Part shown: positions 17,796 to 28,403 of the stretch, one piece after another
Layout: each line of letters begins with the position of its first letter
Numbering within the stretch: position 1 is the first letter of the stretch
Assembly (NCBI RefSeq): GCF_000314795.2
Contig: NZ_KB373316.1
Location: 186,001-250,000, forward strand
Direction of reading: 5' to 3'
Length of the DNA: 64,000 bases
Origin: Streptococcus sp. F0442
GTDB lineage: Bacteria > Bacillota > Bacilli > Lactobacillales > Streptococcaceae
Translations under genes and position numbers: made by a program
Notes under the pieces: generated by a model
What the model saw: only the letters and a program-made list of their open reading frames with translations
Databases searched by the model: none
What the model was told of the DNA's origin: nothing

Positions 17796-18761
17796 TTATA
17801 GACCATAATTATAATCGTCATCTTGCATGGCTTCTACTTCACCGAGAAGATAACCATTTCCGACTTGAGAGAAGAAGTCGTGGTTGGATGTACCGGTTGA
17901 GATTCCGTTCATAACGATTGGGTTGACGTCATCCGCTGAGTCTGGGAAAAGGGGATCTTGTCCCAAGTTCATGAGGGCTTTATTGGCGTTGTAACGAAGG
18001 AAGGTCTTAACTTCATCTGTCCAGCCCACACCATCATAGAGGCTCTCTGTGTAGCCTTCTTCGTTTTCATAGAGGGTGTAGAGCAGGTCATACATCCATT
18101 CTTTGAGTTTTTCCTGCTCGTCTTCTGGTAATTCGTTAAATCCAAGTTGGAACTTGTAGCCGATATAGGTTCCGTGAACAGATTCGTCCCGAATGATCAA
18201 CTTAATGATTTCGGCCACATTAGCCAACTTGTTGTTTCCAAGATAGTAGAGTGGTGTGAAGAAACCAGAGTAGAAGAGGAAGGTTTCAAGGAAGACGCTG
18301 GCGACTTTCTTTTCAAGAGGGGTTCCATTGAGGTAGATTTCATTGATGATCTCTGCCTTCTTTTGAAGATAAGGATTGGTATTGGTCCATTCGAAAATCT
18401 CTTCGATTTCTGACTTGGTATTCAAGGTAGAAAAGATGGAAGAGTAGGATTTAGCATGGACAGATTCCATAAATTGGATGTTGTTAAAGACAGCTTCTTC
18501 GTGGGGAGTACGGATATCTGCACGAAGAGCTTGCACACCAGTTTCAGACTGCATGGTATCTAACAGGGTCAATCCACCAAAGACTTTACCAACGAGGTCT
18601 TTTTCTTTATTAGACAACTTTCTCCAGTCATCTAGGTCGTTTGACAAAGGGATACGTGTATCCAACCAGAATTGCTCGGTCAGTTTTTCCCAGGTCGATT
18701 TATCGATGACATCTTCGATAGCATTCCAGTTAATGGCTTTGTAGTAAGTTTCCATTTTCAT
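17796..18761 (-). CDS. nrdF: class Ib ribonucleotide reductase, beta subunit
   Basis: A 321-residue NrdF, the small subunit carrying the dimanganese/diiron-tyrosyl radical. Metal-ligand helices are seen at SETGVQAL...HEEAVFNNIQFMESVHAKSY and IIRDESVHGTYIGYK. The C-terminal tail EVEAMQDDDYNYGL would dock on NrdE. The ATG at 18761 was preferred over the in-frame GTG just before it; a third ATG lies two codons on. It has its own extended -10 (TGG-TAGAAT, minus strand, 18794-18802) and is separated from nrdE by a terminator. nrdI, usual for Mn activation, is not in the window. Confidence 0.95.
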   Translation of the reverse strand: MKMETYYKAINWNAIEDVIDKSTWEKLTEQFWLDTRIPLSNDLDDWRKLSNKEKDLVGKVFGGLTLLDTMQSETGVQALRADIRTPHEEAVFNNIQFMESVHAKSYSSIFSTLNTKSEIEEIFEWTNTNPYLQKKAEIINEIYLNGTPLEKKVASVFLETFLFYSGFFTPLYYLGNNKLANVAEIIKLIIRDESVHGTYIGYKFQLGFNELPEDEQEKLKEWMYDLLYTLYENEEGYTESLYDGVGWTDEVKTFLRYNANKALMNLGQDPLFPDSADDVNPIVMNGISTGTSNHDFFSQVGNGYLLGEVEAMQDDDYNYGL

Positions 18762-18822
18762 CACTTTCTTTTTCTATTCATTCAATCGTTACTATTCTAC
18801 CATAAATGGATAGAATACGCAC

Positions 18823-18845
18823 AAAAAGTCGGCGAACCGACTTTT
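18823..18845 (-). terminator. terminator of nrdE, before nrdF
   Basis: AAAAGTCGG / CCGACTTTT around a 4-nt loop, T-run on the minus strand; 23 nt after the nrdE stop. Confidence 0.85.
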
Positions 18846-18867
18846 AAGGGCGAACCTTGGGGCCGTC

Positions 18868-21027
18868 TTAGATGACACAGCTTTCACATTGGTTAGCACC
18901 GACTTCCCCACCATCATCTGTAAAGGTACGGACGTAGTAGATAGACTTGATTCCCTTGTTAAAGGCGTAGTTGCGAAGGATAGACAAGTCACGAGTGGTT
19001 TGTTTGTTTTCAGTTTTCCATTCGTAAAGCCCTTTTGGAATGTCACTGCGCATGAAGAGAGTGAGTGAAAGTCCTTGGTCTACGTGCTCAGTTGCGGCAG
19101 CATAGACATCGATGACTTTGCGCATATCCATGTCGTAGGCAGAAGTGTAGTAAGGAATGGTTTCTGTTGACAAACCAGCAGCAGGGTAGTAGATCTTCCC
19201 GATTTTCTTCTCTTGGCGTTCTTCAATCCGTTGTGTGATTGGGTGGATAGAAGCAGATACGTCATTGATGTAGCTGATAGAACCATTTGGTGCGACAGCC
19301 AAGCGGTTTTGGTGGTAAAGACCATCTGCTTGAACTTTAGCACGCAGTTCTGCCCAATCCTCTGCACTAGGGATGAAGATATCTTTAAAGAGTTCTTTGA
19401 CGCGATCAGATTTTGGAACAAACTCTCCGGTCGTGTACTTTTCAAAGTAGCTACCGTTGGCATAGTCTGATTTTTCAAAGTTGTGGAAGGTAACGCCACG
19501 TTCACGCGCGATGTTGTTTGATTCCACGAGAGTCCAGTAGTTCATGAGCATGAAGTAGATGCTCGTAAACTCAACAGACTCAGGTGATCCGTATTCAATC
19601 AATTGTTGGGCAAGATAGCTGTGAAGTCCCATAGCACCAAGACCAAAGGTATGCGCTTGGCTATTTCCGTGGTCGATAGTAGGAACAGCGACGATATGAG
19701 AACTATCTGTGACGAAGGTCAAGGCACGAACCATAGCTCTAATCGAACGACCAAAGTCAGGGGAAGTCATCATATTAACCACGTTGGTTGAACCAAGGTT
19801 ACAGGAGACGTCAGTCCCCATTTTAATGAATTCTTGGGCATCGTTGATCAAGCTTGGCTCTTGAACCTGGAGGATCTCTGAACACAAGTTACTCATGATG
19901 ATCTTTCCATCGACAGGGTTTGCGCGGTTAGCAGTATCGATGTTGACTACATAAGGGTAACCAGATTCCTGTTGCAATTTAGAAATTTCAGTTTCCAAAT
20001 CACGCGCCTTGATTTTTGTCTTGCGGATGTTTGGATTAGCGACCAACTCATCGTATTTTTCAGTGATGTCGATGTAGTTAAATGGCACTCCGTATTCACG
20101 TTCTACAGAGTATGGGCTGAAGAGATACATTTCTTCATTCTTACGAGCCAACTCATAGAACTTGTCAGGTACGACGACACCAAGTGAGAGGGTTTTGACC
20201 CGGACTTTTTCATCGGCATTTTCTTTCTTAGTAGAAAGGAAGGCGATGATGTCTGGGTGGAAGACGTTGAGGTAAACCACCCCAGCTCCTTGGCGTTGAC
20301 CCAATTGGTTTGAGTAAGAGAAGCTATCTTCAAAGAGTTTCATAACAGGAACGACCCCAGAGGCAGCTCCTTCATAGCCCTTGATCGGTGCTCCAGCTTC
20401 ACGAAGGTTGCTGAGGGAGATCCCAACCCCACCACCAATACGTGAAAGTTGAAGGGCAGAGTTGATAGAGCGTCCGATCGCATTCATGTCATCGGTTACT
20501 TGGATCAAGAAACAGGAGACCAATTCCCCACGGCGGGCACGTCCAGCATTCAAGAAAGAAGGAGTAGCTGGTTGGTAGCGTTGGTGGATGATTTCATTTG
20601 CGATGTCTTTGGCAATGTCTTCATTTCCATCCGCAAAATAGAGAGCATTGAAGAAGACGCGGTCTTCCATGCTTTCGAGATAGTATTCTCCATCATTTGT
20701 TTTCAGAGCATATTGGTTATAGAATTTATAGGCAGCCATAAAGGACTTGAATTGGAAGTTTTGATCTTTGATGAATTGGGCCAATTCTTCCAAAAATTCA
20801 GGACGATACTTCTGAATGAAGGCTGTTTCGATATAGTTGTGTTCAATAAGGTAGTTGATTTTATCCGTTATTGAATCAAAGGCCATGGTATTTGGTCCAA
20901 CATTTTCTTTGAAGAAAGCATCCAAGGCTTCTTTATCTTTATGAAGCATGATTTGACCGTTAACTGGACGGTTGATTTCATTATTAAGACGGAAGTAGGT
21001 TACGTCTTCAAGAGATTTTAATCCCAT
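18868..21027 (-). CDS. nrdE: class Ib ribonucleotide reductase, alpha subunit
   Basis: A 719-residue NrdE, the catalytic large subunit that reduces NDPs. The N-terminal region lacks an ATP-cone, as expected for class Ib. Active-site cysteines in ELVSCFLIQ and NLCSEILQ, radical-transfer tyrosines near the C-terminus, and the redox tail C714-E-S-C717 that is re-reduced by NrdH. It lies 113 nt downstream of nrdH, across an attenuator-like hairpin. Confidence 0.96.
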   Translation of the reverse strand: MGLKSLEDVTYFRLNNEINRPVNGQIMLHKDKEALDAFFKENVGPNTMAFDSITDKINYLIEHNYIETAFIQKYRPEFLEELAQFIKDQNFQFKSFMAAYKFYNQYALKTNDGEYYLESMEDRVFFNALYFADGNEDIAKDIANEIIHQRYQPATPSFLNAGRARRGELVSCFLIQVTDDMNAIGRSINSALQLSRIGGGVGISLSNLREAGAPIKGYEGAASGVVPVMKLFEDSFSYSNQLGQRQGAGVVYLNVFHPDIIAFLSTKKENADEKVRVKTLSLGVVVPDKFYELARKNEEMYLFSPYSVEREYGVPFNYIDITEKYDELVANPNIRKTKIKARDLETEISKLQQESGYPYVVNIDTANRANPVDGKIIMSNLCSEILQVQEPSLINDAQEFIKMGTDVSCNLGSTNVVNMMTSPDFGRSIRAMVRALTFVTDSSHIVAVPTIDHGNSQAHTFGLGAMGLHSYLAQQLIEYGSPESVEFTSIYFMLMNYWTLVESNNIARERGVTFHNFEKSDYANGSYFEKYTTGEFVPKSDRVKELFKDIFIPSAEDWAELRAKVQADGLYHQNRLAVAPNGSISYINDVSASIHPITQRIEERQEKKIGKIYYPAAGLSTETIPYYTSAYDMDMRKVIDVYAAATEHVDQGLSLTLFMRSDIPKGLYEWKTENKQTTRDLSILRNYAFNKGIKSIYYVRTFTDDGGEVGANQCESCVI

Positions 21028-21081
21028 AATAATCCTTTTCTAGTTCAAAAAATGAAGAGAAGAAGTCCTCTCTTTACAAGT

Positions 21082-21114
21082 AAAAAGTCTAGTGTTAGGT
21101 TGCTAACGCTAGAC
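21082..21114 (-). terminator. intergenic terminator/attenuator between nrdH and nrdE
   Basis: Minus strand: GTCTAGCGTTAG pairs with CTAACACTAGAC over a 4-nt loop, followed by TTTTTAC. It may limit nrdE relative to nrdH expression. Confidence 0.7.
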
Positions 21115-21140
21115 CCTATTTAAGCAAAATACTGTGTTTA

Positions 21141-21359
21141 TTAAGAAAGTTTCTTCAACTTAGCTGGTTGAAAACCAGAAAATACTTCATCTGGTGTTTG
21201 AATAACTGGAGCAGCATTGAATCCGAGATTCTTAACGTGATCTACAAATTCTGGCTGTTCATCTAAGTTAATTTCGCGGTATTCCACGTGATTGCTATCG
21301 AGGAATCGCTTGGTCATTTTACACTGAACACAATTATTTTTTGAATAAATGGTTACCAT
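21141..21359 (-). CDS. nrdH: glutaredoxin-like NrdH-redoxin
   Basis: A 72-residue NrdH, the electron donor of class Ib reductase. Active-site C10-V-Q-C13, then KMTKRFLD; the NrdH signature near the C-terminus is present as PVIQTPDEVFSGFQP, with the cis-proline of PVI. First gene of the nrdHE transcript, downstream of a consensus promoter and two NrdR boxes. Confidence 0.93.
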   Translation of the reverse strand: MVTIYSKNNCVQCKMTKRFLDSNHVEYREINLDEQPEFVDHVKNLGFNAAPVIQTPDEVFSGFQPAKLKKLS

Positions 21360-21398
21360 TTCTTTTTCGTTCTCCTATCGAAATATAAATCTGTAAAC

Positions 21399-21490
21399 AG
21401 TATAAACAAAATCCACCAACTTGTCAACAAAATAAAACTAAATATTGTGCAAAGATATGAAATGGGGTTTTTAAAGCACAATATATTGTG
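21399..21490 (-). promoter_or_regulatory. nrdHE promoter with two NrdR boxes
   Basis: Minus strand: TTGACA (21422-21427), 17-nt spacer, TATACT (21399-21404). Upstream are CACAATATATTGTG (21477-21490, a perfect NrdR palindrome) and a weaker copy ending CACAATATTTAG (about 21436-21449). The boxes are 41 bp apart, close to four helical turns, as expected for cooperative NrdR binding. Confidence 0.88.
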
Positions 21491-21606
21491 GTAGGTGGAA
21501 AGTATGACATTCTAAGAAATGGGATAGGGATAGGCTTTTAAGCATCTTTAATTAGTTATAATTTTTGGGTGAATCAATATCCTGTGGTTTTAGCTGCATC
21601 TTTTCA

Positions 21607-21636
21607 TTGAAAGCGGAAGAAAATTTTACTTATAAT
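21607..21636 (+). promoter_or_regulatory. distal promoter of ptsHI and leader
   Basis: TTGAAA (21607-21612), 18-nt spacer, TATAAT (21631-21636). The predicted RNA soon forms the hairpin GAAAGAAA/TTTCTTTC (21651-21658, 21666-21673). No ORF is seen between 21491 and 21835; a T8 run lies near 21718-21725 without a convincing stem. Confidence 0.5.
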
Positions 21637-21746
21637 ATAGTAGAAAAATTGAAAGAAACCTGTTATTTCTTTCTGGATCGCTCTTTAAAATGTATCTAGA
21701 TAGGGATTTCTCGCAGTTTTTTTTCTGTAAGGCAGTAATAAAAATC

Positions 21747-21775
21747 TTGAAAAAAATTTCAAAAGATGATATAAT
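21747..21775 (+). promoter_or_regulatory. proximal promoter of ptsHI
   Basis: TTGAAA (21747-21752), 17-nt spacer, extended TG-A-TATAAT (21767-21775), about 55 nt before the ptsH Shine-Dalgarno AAGGAGAG. Confidence 0.8.
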
Positions 21776-21835
21776 ACCAAATTGTAAGGGTTATCACAGA
21801 TAACTCAAAACTAATTTTAAAAGGAGAGTCAAACT

Positions 21836-22099
21836 ATGGCTTCTAAAGATTTCCACATCGTGGCAGAAACAGGTATCCACGCGCGTCCAGCAACTTTGTT
21901 GGTTCAAACTGCTAGCAAATTTGCTTCAGATATTACTCTTGAATACAAAGGTAAATCCGTTAACTTGAAATCAATCATGGGTGTTATGAGCCTTGGTGTT
22001 GGTCAAGGAGCTGACGTTGTAATCTCAGCTGAAGGTGCTGACGCTGATGACGCTCTTGCAGCAATTGCTGAAACAATGGAAAAAGAAGGATTGGCTTAA
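21836..22099 (+). CDS. ptsH: phosphocarrier protein HPr
   Basis: An 87-residue HPr. It relays phosphate from EI to sugar-specific EIIs on H15 (TGIHARPAT); HPr kinase phosphorylates S46 (KSIMGVM), which makes it the CcpA co-repressor. Cytoplasmic. The stop is 2 nt before ptsI, giving the standard ptsHI operon. Confidence 0.98.
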   Translation: MASKDFHIVAETGIHARPATLLVQTASKFASDITLEYKGKSVNLKSIMGVMSLGVGQGADVVISAEGADADDALAAIAETMEKEGLA

Positions 22100-22101
22100 A
22101 C

Positions 22102-23835
22102 ATGACAGAAATGCTTAAAGGAATTGCAGCATCTGATGGTGTTGCCGTTGCTAAGGCATATCTACTTGTTCAACCCGACTTGTCATTTGAAACAATCTCA
22201 GTTGAAGATACAAATGCAGAAGAAGCTCGTTTGGATGCAGCTCTTGAAGCTTCACAAAACGAGCTTTCTCTTATTCGGGAGAATGCAGTAGCGAGCCTTG
22301 GTGAAGAAGCAGCACAAGTATTTGATGCTCACATGATGGTGCTTTCTGACCCAGAAATGGTTGGTCAGATCAAAGAAACGATTCGTACGAAAAAAATCAA
22401 TGCAGAAGCTGGCTTGAAAGAAGTCACGGACATGTTTATTGCGATCTTTGAAGGAATGGAAGACAATCCTTACATGCAAGAACGTGCAGCAGACATCCGT
22501 GACGTGACCAAACGTGTACTTGCAAACTTACTTGGTAAGAAATTACCAAACCCGGCAACCATTAACGAAGAAGCAATCGTGGTTGCGCATGATTTGACTC
22601 CATCAGATACAGCACAATTGAACAAACAGTTTGTTAAAGCTTTTGTTACAAACATTGGTGGACGTACAAGTCACTCAGCCATCATGGCGCGTACACTTGA
22701 AATCGCAGCGGTCCTTGGTACAAATAACATTACAGATCTTGTAAAAGATGGTGATGTGTTGGCTGTATCTGGAATCACTGGTGAAGTAGTCATCAATCCA
22801 AGTGAAGAACAAATTGCAGCTTTCAAATCAGCTGGTGAAGCTTATGCCAAACAAAAAGCTGAATGGGCTCTCCTTAAAGATGCCAAAACAGTGACTGCAG
22901 ATGGCAAACACTTCGAATTGGCGGCTAATATCGGTACCCCTAAAGACGTTGAAGGGGTGAATGATAACGGTGCAGAAGCTGTTGGTCTCTATCGTACAGA
23001 ATTCTTGTACATGGATTCTCAAGACTTCCCAACTGAAGATGATCAATACGAAGCATACAAAGCAGTTCTTGAAGGTATGAACGGTAAACCTGTTGTCGTT
23101 CGTACAATGGATATCGGTGGGGATAAAGAACTTCCTTACTTCGATCTTCCTAAAGAAATGAACCCATTCTTAGGTTACCGTGCTTTGCGTATTTCAATCT
23201 CTGAAACGGGGAACCAAATGTTCCGTACACAATTGCGTGCTTTGCTTCGTGCATCTGTTCACGGTAAATTGCGGATCATGTTCCCAATGGTTGCTTTGTT
23301 GACGGAGTTCCGTACCGCTAAAGGTATTCTGGAAGAAGAAAAAGCGAAATTGATTGCTGAAGGTGTTGCCGTTGCAGACGATATCCAAGTTGGTATCATG
23401 ATTGAAATCCCTGCTGCAGCAATGTTGGCTGATCAATTTGCCAAAGAAGTTGATTTCTTCTCAATCGGTACAAACGACTTGATCCAATACACAATGGCTG
23501 CTGACCGTATGAATGAACAAGTTTCATACCTTTACCAACCATATAACCCATCAATCCTTCGCTTGATTAACAACGTTATCAAAGCAGCTCACGCTGAAGG
23601 TAAATGGGCTGGTATGTGTGGTGAGATGGCTGGTGACCAAACAGCTGTTCCACTTCTTGTCGGAATGGGCTTGGATGAGTTCTCTATGTCAGCTACATCT
23701 GTACTTCGTACACGTAGCTTAATGAAGAAATTGGACACAGCTAAAATGCAAGAATACGCTAACCGTGCTCTTACAGAATGTTCAACCATGGAAGAAGTGC
23801 TTGAACTTTCTAAAGAATACGTGAACGTCGGCTAA
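22102..23835 (+). CDS. ptsI: PTS enzyme I
   Basis: A 577-residue PEP-protein phosphotransferase. The phospho-accepting H191 lies in [11 protein letters not shown]; the PEP-binding barrel has MCGEMAGD and [12 protein letters not shown]. It takes phosphate from PEP and gives it to HPr. Full length, with a strong terminator after it. Usage of frequent codons suggests high expression, as expected. Confidence 0.98.
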   Translation: MTEMLKGIAASDGVAVAKAYLLVQPDLSFETISVEDTNAEEARLDAALEASQNELSLIRENAVASLGEEAAQVFDAHMMVLSDPEMVGQIKETIRTKKINAEAGLKEVTDMFIAIFEGMEDNPYMQERAADIRDVTKRVLANLLGKKLPNPATINEEAIVVAHDLTPSDTAQLNKQFVKAFVTNIGGRTSHSAIMARTLEIAAVLGTNNITDLVKDGDVLAVSGITGEVVINPSEEQIAAFKSAGEAYAKQKAEWALLKDAKTVTADGKHFELAANIGTPKDVEGVNDNGAEAVGLYRTEFLYMDSQDFPTEDDQYEAYKAVLEGMNGKPVVVRTMDIGGDKELPYFDLPKEMNPFLGYRALRISISETGNQMFRTQLRALLRASVHGKLRIMFPMVALLTEFRTAKGILEEEKAKLIAEGVAVADDIQVGIMIEIPAAAMLADQFAKEVDFFSIGTNDLIQYTMAADRMNEQVSYLYQPYNPSILRLINNVIKAAHAEGKWAGMCGEMAGDQTAVPLLVGMGLDEFSMSATSVLRTRSLMKKLDTAKMQEYANRALTECSTMEEVLELSKEYVNVG

Positions 23836-23844
23836 GAATAAATC

Positions 23845-23877
23845 AAGACTAAGACATATCTGTCTTAGTCTTTTTTT
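23845..23877 (+). terminator. terminator of ptsHI
   Basis: 12-bp perfect stem AAGACTAAGACA / TGTCTTAGTCTT with 4-nt loop and T-run. Confidence 0.95.
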
Positions 23878-24054
23878 ATGATTTTTTTACTTTGTTTATA
23901 AAAATGTGCATTTTATTCGTAATAAACTAGTTAGTAATAAAAATATTAACTTAAATGTTCGGTTTTTTGTTTATTATTCCTTGGATATGTAGTATAATCG
24001 TAAGTAAGAGTAGGAGGAAAGCGAAGGAATGAAGTAAAAGGTTCGGAAAAGAAA

Positions 24055-24117
24055 ATGAAAGAACTTTTCTTGATAAATTTACATGATTTTCCTGGAATCA
24101 ACTTGAAAATTAAGTGA
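24055..24117 (+). CDS. possible 20-residue leader peptide upstream of glgB
   Basis: A short ORF starting MKELFLIN and ending LKIK, downstream of a TATAAT (23993-23998). It overlaps the -35 of the glgB promoter. Just before it an AGGAGG is followed by a two-codon ORF (ATG AAG TAA, 24029-24037). The Shine-Dalgarno of the 20-codon ORF is weak. May be chance. Confidence 0.2.
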   Translation: MKELFLINLHDFPGINLKIK

Positions 24118-24156
24118 TTTTATAGTAAAATAAAAACAATTAGAAAACGCTTTCAA
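24103..24156 (+). promoter_or_regulatory. glg operon promoter with CcpA site (cre)
   Basis: TTGAAA (24103-24108), 17-nt spacer, TAAAAT (24126-24131). A cre site lies just downstream at 24141-24156; on the minus strand it reads TTGAAAGCGTTTTCTA, fitting the cre consensus. Located after the start point, it should mediate CcpA roadblock repression of glycogen synthesis. The rest of 23878-24102 is AT-rich with no clear gene. Confidence 0.85.
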
Positions 24157-24176
24157 AAAATAAAAGAGGTGAGTAT

Positions 24177-26084
24177 ATGGATAGAAGCACAGACTTATGG
24201 ACATTTGGAAGAGGGGATAATTTCCAGCTTCAAGAGTATTTAGGTGCTCACAAGGAAACAAGGGGAGAACAAGAAGGGTATGCCTTCCGTGTTTGGGCTC
24301 CCAATGCCCAGGCGGTCGATCTGATTGGTGACTTTACTGATTGGGAAGCACGGAAAATTCCAATGGTTCGTAATGAAGGAGGCGTCTGGGAAGTCTTCTG
24401 TTCAGATGCAAAAGAGGGAGATATATACAAATATTTGGTGACACGAAATAATGGTCATCAGGTTCAAAAAATTGATCCTCTAGCGTTATGGATGGAAAAA
24501 CGACCTAATACAGGGTCTATCATTAAGACCATTCCGGAAAAGAACTGGAAAGACGGTCTTTGGAGAGCACGCCGTAAAAAACTTGGTTTTAAGGAACGAC
24601 CTGTTAATATCTATGAGGTTCACGCAGGATCTTGGAAACGAAATGACGATCACAGTTCCTATACCTTTAAACAACTAAAAGATGAACTCATTCCATATCT
24701 GGTAGAGATGAACTACACCCACGTAGAATTTATGCCAGTGATGGCCCATCCATTGGGATTGAGTTGGGGGTATCAGCTCATGGGCTATTTTGCCCTCGAG
24801 CAGACTTATGGTAGCCCAGAAGAATTTCAAGACTTTGTAGAAGAATGTCACCTTAACAATATCGGAGTGATTGTGGATTGGGTACCTGGACATTTCATTA
24901 TCAATGATGATGCTTTGGCATATTATGATGGAACACCAACCTTTGAATACCAGGATGAACATCGGGCTCATAACTATGGTTGGGGGGCTCTGAACTTTGA
25001 TTTAGGAAAGAATCAAGTACAGTCTTTCTTGATTTCTAGTTTGAAGTTTTGGATTGAAACCTATCATTTAGATGGAATTCGGGTCGATGCTGTGAGCAAT
25101 ATGCTCTATCTCGATTATGATAGTGGTCCATGGACTCCGAATATTGATGGAGGAAACCTCAATTATGAGGGCGTTCATTTCCTCAGACGTTTGAATGCGA
25201 TTATCAAGAACGAACACCCAGATGTTATGATGATTGCAGAAGAAAGTTCTGCTGGTCAAAAGATCACAGGCCCTGAAGAAGAAGGTGGTCTTGGTTTTGA
25301 CTATAAATGGAATATGGGTTGGATGAATGATATTCTCCGATTTTATGAGGAAGACCCGGTCTACAGGAAATTTGACTTTAATCTGGTAACCTTTAGTTAT
25401 ATGTATGCATTTTCTGAAAATTTCCTTCTTCCGTTTTCACATGATGAAGTAGTGCATGGCAAGAAGAGTTTGATGCACAAGATGTGGGGAGATCGTTACA
25501 ATCAATTTGCTGGGCTTCGGAATCTCTTAACCTATCAGATTTGCCATCCAGGAAAAAAATTACTCTTTATGGGTTCGGAATTTGGTCAATTTTTGGAATG
25601 GAAGTCAGAGGAGCAACTGGAATGGGGCAATCTAGAGGATGAAATGAATGCTAAGATGAGTCGTTTCACTTCTCAGCTCAATCATTTCTACAAGGAACAC
25701 AAGGAATTGTGGGAGATTGATGATAGCTTTGATGGCTTAGAGATTATTGATGCAGATAACCGGGATCAGAGCGTCTTGTCCATGGTTCGGAAAAATCGTA
25801 AAGGCGATCTTCTGGTGTGTATCTTCAATATGGCACCAGTGGAACGCAAGGACTTTACGATCGGTGTACCTGTATCAGCAGTCTATGAAGAAATTTGGAA
25901 TACAGAATTAGAAGAATGGGGAGGTGTCTGGAAAGAGCATAATCCGACAGTTCAGTCTCAAGATGGACTGTGGAAGGATTATGAACAAACCTTGACCTTT
26001 ACCTTGCCGGCTTTAGGAGCTAGCATTTGGAAGGTGAAGCGTAAGGTGCGCAAAACAAAATCTAAAACAGTAGATAAAAAATGA
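24177..26084 (+). CDS. glgB: 1,4-alpha-glucan branching enzyme
   Basis: A 635-residue GH13 branching enzyme. CBM48 N-terminal module (about 20-130), catalytic barrel with [10 protein letters not shown] (nucleophile D304), MIAEESS (acid E355) and FSHDEVVHG, then a C-terminal beta domain and a Lys-rich tail. It makes alpha-1,6 branches in glycogen. First gene of glgBCDA; a small GACTC/GAGTC hairpin lies in the gap before glgC. Confidence 0.95.
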   Translation: MDRSTDLWTFGRGDNFQLQEYLGAHKETRGEQEGYAFRVWAPNAQAVDLIGDFTDWEARKIPMVRNEGGVWEVFCSDAKEGDIYKYLVTRNNGHQVQKIDPLALWMEKRPNTGSIIKTIPEKNWKDGLWRARRKKLGFKERPVNIYEVHAGSWKRNDDHSSYTFKQLKDELIPYLVEMNYTHVEFMPVMAHPLGLSWGYQLMGYFALEQTYGSPEEFQDFVEECHLNNIGVIVDWVPGHFIINDDALAYYDGTPTFEYQDEHRAHNYGWGALNFDLGKNQVQSFLISSLKFWIETYHLDGIRVDAVSNMLYLDYDSGPWTPNIDGGNLNYEGVHFLRRLNAIIKNEHPDVMMIAEESSAGQKITGPEEEGGLGFDYKWNMGWMNDILRFYEEDPVYRKFDFNLVTFSYMYAFSENFLLPFSHDEVVHGKKSLMHKMWGDRYNQFAGLRNLLTYQICHPGKKLLFMGSEFGQFLEWKSEEQLEWGNLEDEMNAKMSRFTSQLNHFYKEHKELWEIDDSFDGLEIIDADNRDQSVLSMVRKNRKGDLLVCIFNMAPVERKDFTIGVPVSAVYEEIWNTELEEWGGVWKEHNPTVQSQDGLWKDYEQTLTFTLPALGASIWKVKRKVRKTKSKTVDKK

Positions 26085-26134
26085 TGATCGGTTGACTCTA
26101 TGGGAGTCCAGGCTTTGAAAAGAGGAAGTAGTCA

Positions 26135-27277
26135 ATGAAGAATGAAATGCTCGCTTTAATCCTTGCTGGTGGGCAAGGAACTCGTCTTGGAAAATTAACC
26201 AAAAACATCGCAAAACCTGCGGTTCAATTTGGTGGGCGCTATCGGATTATCGATTTTGCCCTATCAAACTGTGCCAACTCAGGAATTCACAATGTTGGCG
26301 TGATTACACAGTACCAACCACTGGCCCTCAATAGTCATATTGGTAATGGTTCTAGCTGGGGCTTGGATGGAATCAACACAGGGGTTTCCATTTTGCAACC
26401 TTATTCAGCTAGTGAAGGAAATCGTTGGTTTGAAGGAACTAGCCATGCCATTCTCCAAAATATCGACTATATCGACAGCATCAATCCTGAATATGTCTTG
26501 ATTCTTTCTGGTGACCATATCTACAAGATGGACTATGATGATATGCTTCAATCTCATAAGGATAATAATGCGAGCTTGACCGTTGCCGTCCTAGATGTAC
26601 CTTTGAAGGAAGCGAGTCGTTTTGGAATCATGAATACCGATGCTAATAATCGGATTGTTGAATTTGAAGAAAAACCAGCTGAACCAAAATCAACTAAGGC
26701 TTCCATGGGGATTTACATCTTTGACTGGGCTCGTCTGCGCAATATGTTGGTTGCTGCTGAAAAGAGTGATATCGATATGTCAGACTTCGGTAAAAATGTC
26801 ATTCCAACTTATCTAGAATCAGGCGAAAGTGTTTATGCTTATGAATTCAATGGTTATTGGAAAGACGTTGGTACGATAGAGTCTCTTTGGGAAGCCAATA
26901 TGGAATATATCGATCCCAATAATGCTTTGGATAGTCGCGATCGTCACTGGAAAATCTATTCACGCAACCTCATTTCTCCACCGAACTTCTTTGGGGAACA
27001 TGGCCACATCGAAGATTCTCTTGTCGTCGACGGTTGTTCGGTAGACGGTACAGTCAAACACTCCATCTTATCAACAGAAGCTCAAGTTCGTGAAGGAGCA
27101 GTTGTCGAAGATGCTGTCGTGATGAGCAATGCCATTATCGGTAAAGGAGCTGTTGTGAAACGCGCCATTATCGGAGAAGGCGCAGTTATTGCAGAAGGTG
27201 TCGTGATTGATGGAACAGAGGAAGTACAAGTTGTCGGTTACAATGAAAAAGTGGGGGTAGCAACAGATGAAGATTGA
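26135..27277 (+). CDS. glgC: glucose-1-phosphate adenylyltransferase, catalytic subunit
   Basis: A 380-residue GlgC. Nucleotide-binding [12 protein letters not shown] near the N-terminus, the sugar-phosphate segment FEEKPAEPK, and a C-terminal left-handed beta-helix (hexapeptide repeats with VVE, VVK, VIA steps). It forms ADP-glucose, the committed step, with GlgD as regulatory partner. Overlaps glgD by 11 nt. Confidence 0.95.
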   Translation: MKNEMLALILAGGQGTRLGKLTKNIAKPAVQFGGRYRIIDFALSNCANSGIHNVGVITQYQPLALNSHIGNGSSWGLDGINTGVSILQPYSASEGNRWFEGTSHAILQNIDYIDSINPEYVLILSGDHIYKMDYDDMLQSHKDNNASLTVAVLDVPLKEASRFGIMNTDANNRIVEFEEKPAEPKSTKASMGIYIFDWARLRNMLVAAEKSDIDMSDFGKNVIPTYLESGESVYAYEFNGYWKDVGTIESLWEANMEYIDPNNALDSRDRHWKIYSRNLISPPNFFGEHGHIEDSLVVDGCSVDGTVKHSILSTEAQVREGAVVEDAVVMSNAIIGKGAVVKRAIIGEGAVIAEGVVIDGTEEVQVVGYNEKVGVATDED

Positions 27278-28403
27278 TAAATATTCAGCCATTTTAGGAA
27301 ATACAGTTGGGTATCATGATATGTCCACTTTGACTAGCCATCGTCCGGTAGCATCCCTACCGTTTGATGGGAAATACCGCTTGATTGACTTCCCATTGTC
27401 TAGTCTTGCGAATGCTGGTATTCGTAGTGTATTTGGTATTTTCCAACAAGAAAATATTAGTTCGGTTTTTGACCATATTCGTTCAGGTCGTGAGTGGGGC
27501 TTGTCTACTTTATTGAGCCACTATTACCTTGGAATCTATAATACTCCAGTGGAAAATACAAACGTAGGACCAGAATACTACCAACAATTATTGACTTATT
27601 TGAAACGGTCTGGCTCAAACCAAACGGTTGCTTTGAACTGTGATATTTTGATGAATATCGACCTCAATCAAGTTTTCCACCTGCATAATACCATTGACCG
27701 TCCGATTACAGTTGTTTATAAAAAGTTGCATCCTCAAAATATCTCTGAAGTGAATGCTATTCTACAGATTGATGAGACAGACCATATTACGGAACAAAAA
27801 CTGTTTGACAGCAAGTCACCTGATGAAGCTTACAACATGTCAACAGATGTCTTTATTGTGGATACTCCTTGGTTGATTGAAAAATTAGAAGAAGAAGCCA
27901 AGAAAGAATATCCACAAAAACTTCGCTATATCTTGCGTGAATTGGCTGTAGAATACAATGCATTTGCCTTTGAGTATACAGGCTATCTAGCAAATATTCA
28001 CTCAGTTGAATCCTACTATCAAGCAAACCTGGATATGTTGGAAAATCAAAAATTCATGAAACTCTTCTCACCAAATCAAAAAGTGTATACGAAAGTGAAG
28101 AATGAAGAGCCAACGTATTATTCCAAGACTTCAAACATTAAAGCGTCTCAATTTGCTTCGGGTAGTATTGTAGAAGGAACGGTAGAAGGTTCTGTTGTTT
28201 CTCGTAGGGTTCATCTGCATGAAGGATCAGTGGTTCGAAATAGTCTTCTCTTCCCAGGTGTTGTGGTTCATGAAAATGCAATCGTTGAAAACGCGATTCT
28301 GGATAAAGGTGTCGAAGTGACTGCTGGTGTGACGATTCGTGGAAGTGAAGGAACACCGGTAGTGATTAAAAAAGGAACGACTGTTACAGAGGATATTGTC
28401 TAA
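27267..28403 (+). CDS. glgD: glucose-1-phosphate adenylyltransferase, regulatory subunit
   Basis: A 378-residue GlgD. It has the GlgC fold but the nucleotide-binding loop is degenerate (no GGxGTRL motif near the start; instead [16 protein letters not shown]), typical of the Firmicute regulatory subunit. C-terminal beta-helix repeats are seen. It works as a heteromer with GlgC. Overlaps glgC and abuts glgA (shared base at 28403). Confidence 0.92.
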   Translation: MKIDKYSAILGNTVGYHDMSTLTSHRPVASLPFDGKYRLIDFPLSSLANAGIRSVFGIFQQENISSVFDHIRSGREWGLSTLLSHYYLGIYNTPVENTNVGPEYYQQLLTYLKRSGSNQTVALNCDILMNIDLNQVFHLHNTIDRPITVVYKKLHPQNISEVNAILQIDETDHITEQKLFDSKSPDEAYNMSTDVFIVDTPWLIEKLEEEAKKEYPQKLRYILRELAVEYNAFAFEYTGYLANIHSVESYYQANLDMLENQKFMKLFSPNQKVYTKVKNEEPTYYSKTSNIKASQFASGSIVEGTVEGSVVSRRVHLHEGSVVRNSLLFPGVVVHENAIVENAILDKGVEVTAGVTIRGSEGTPVVIKKGTTVTEDIV

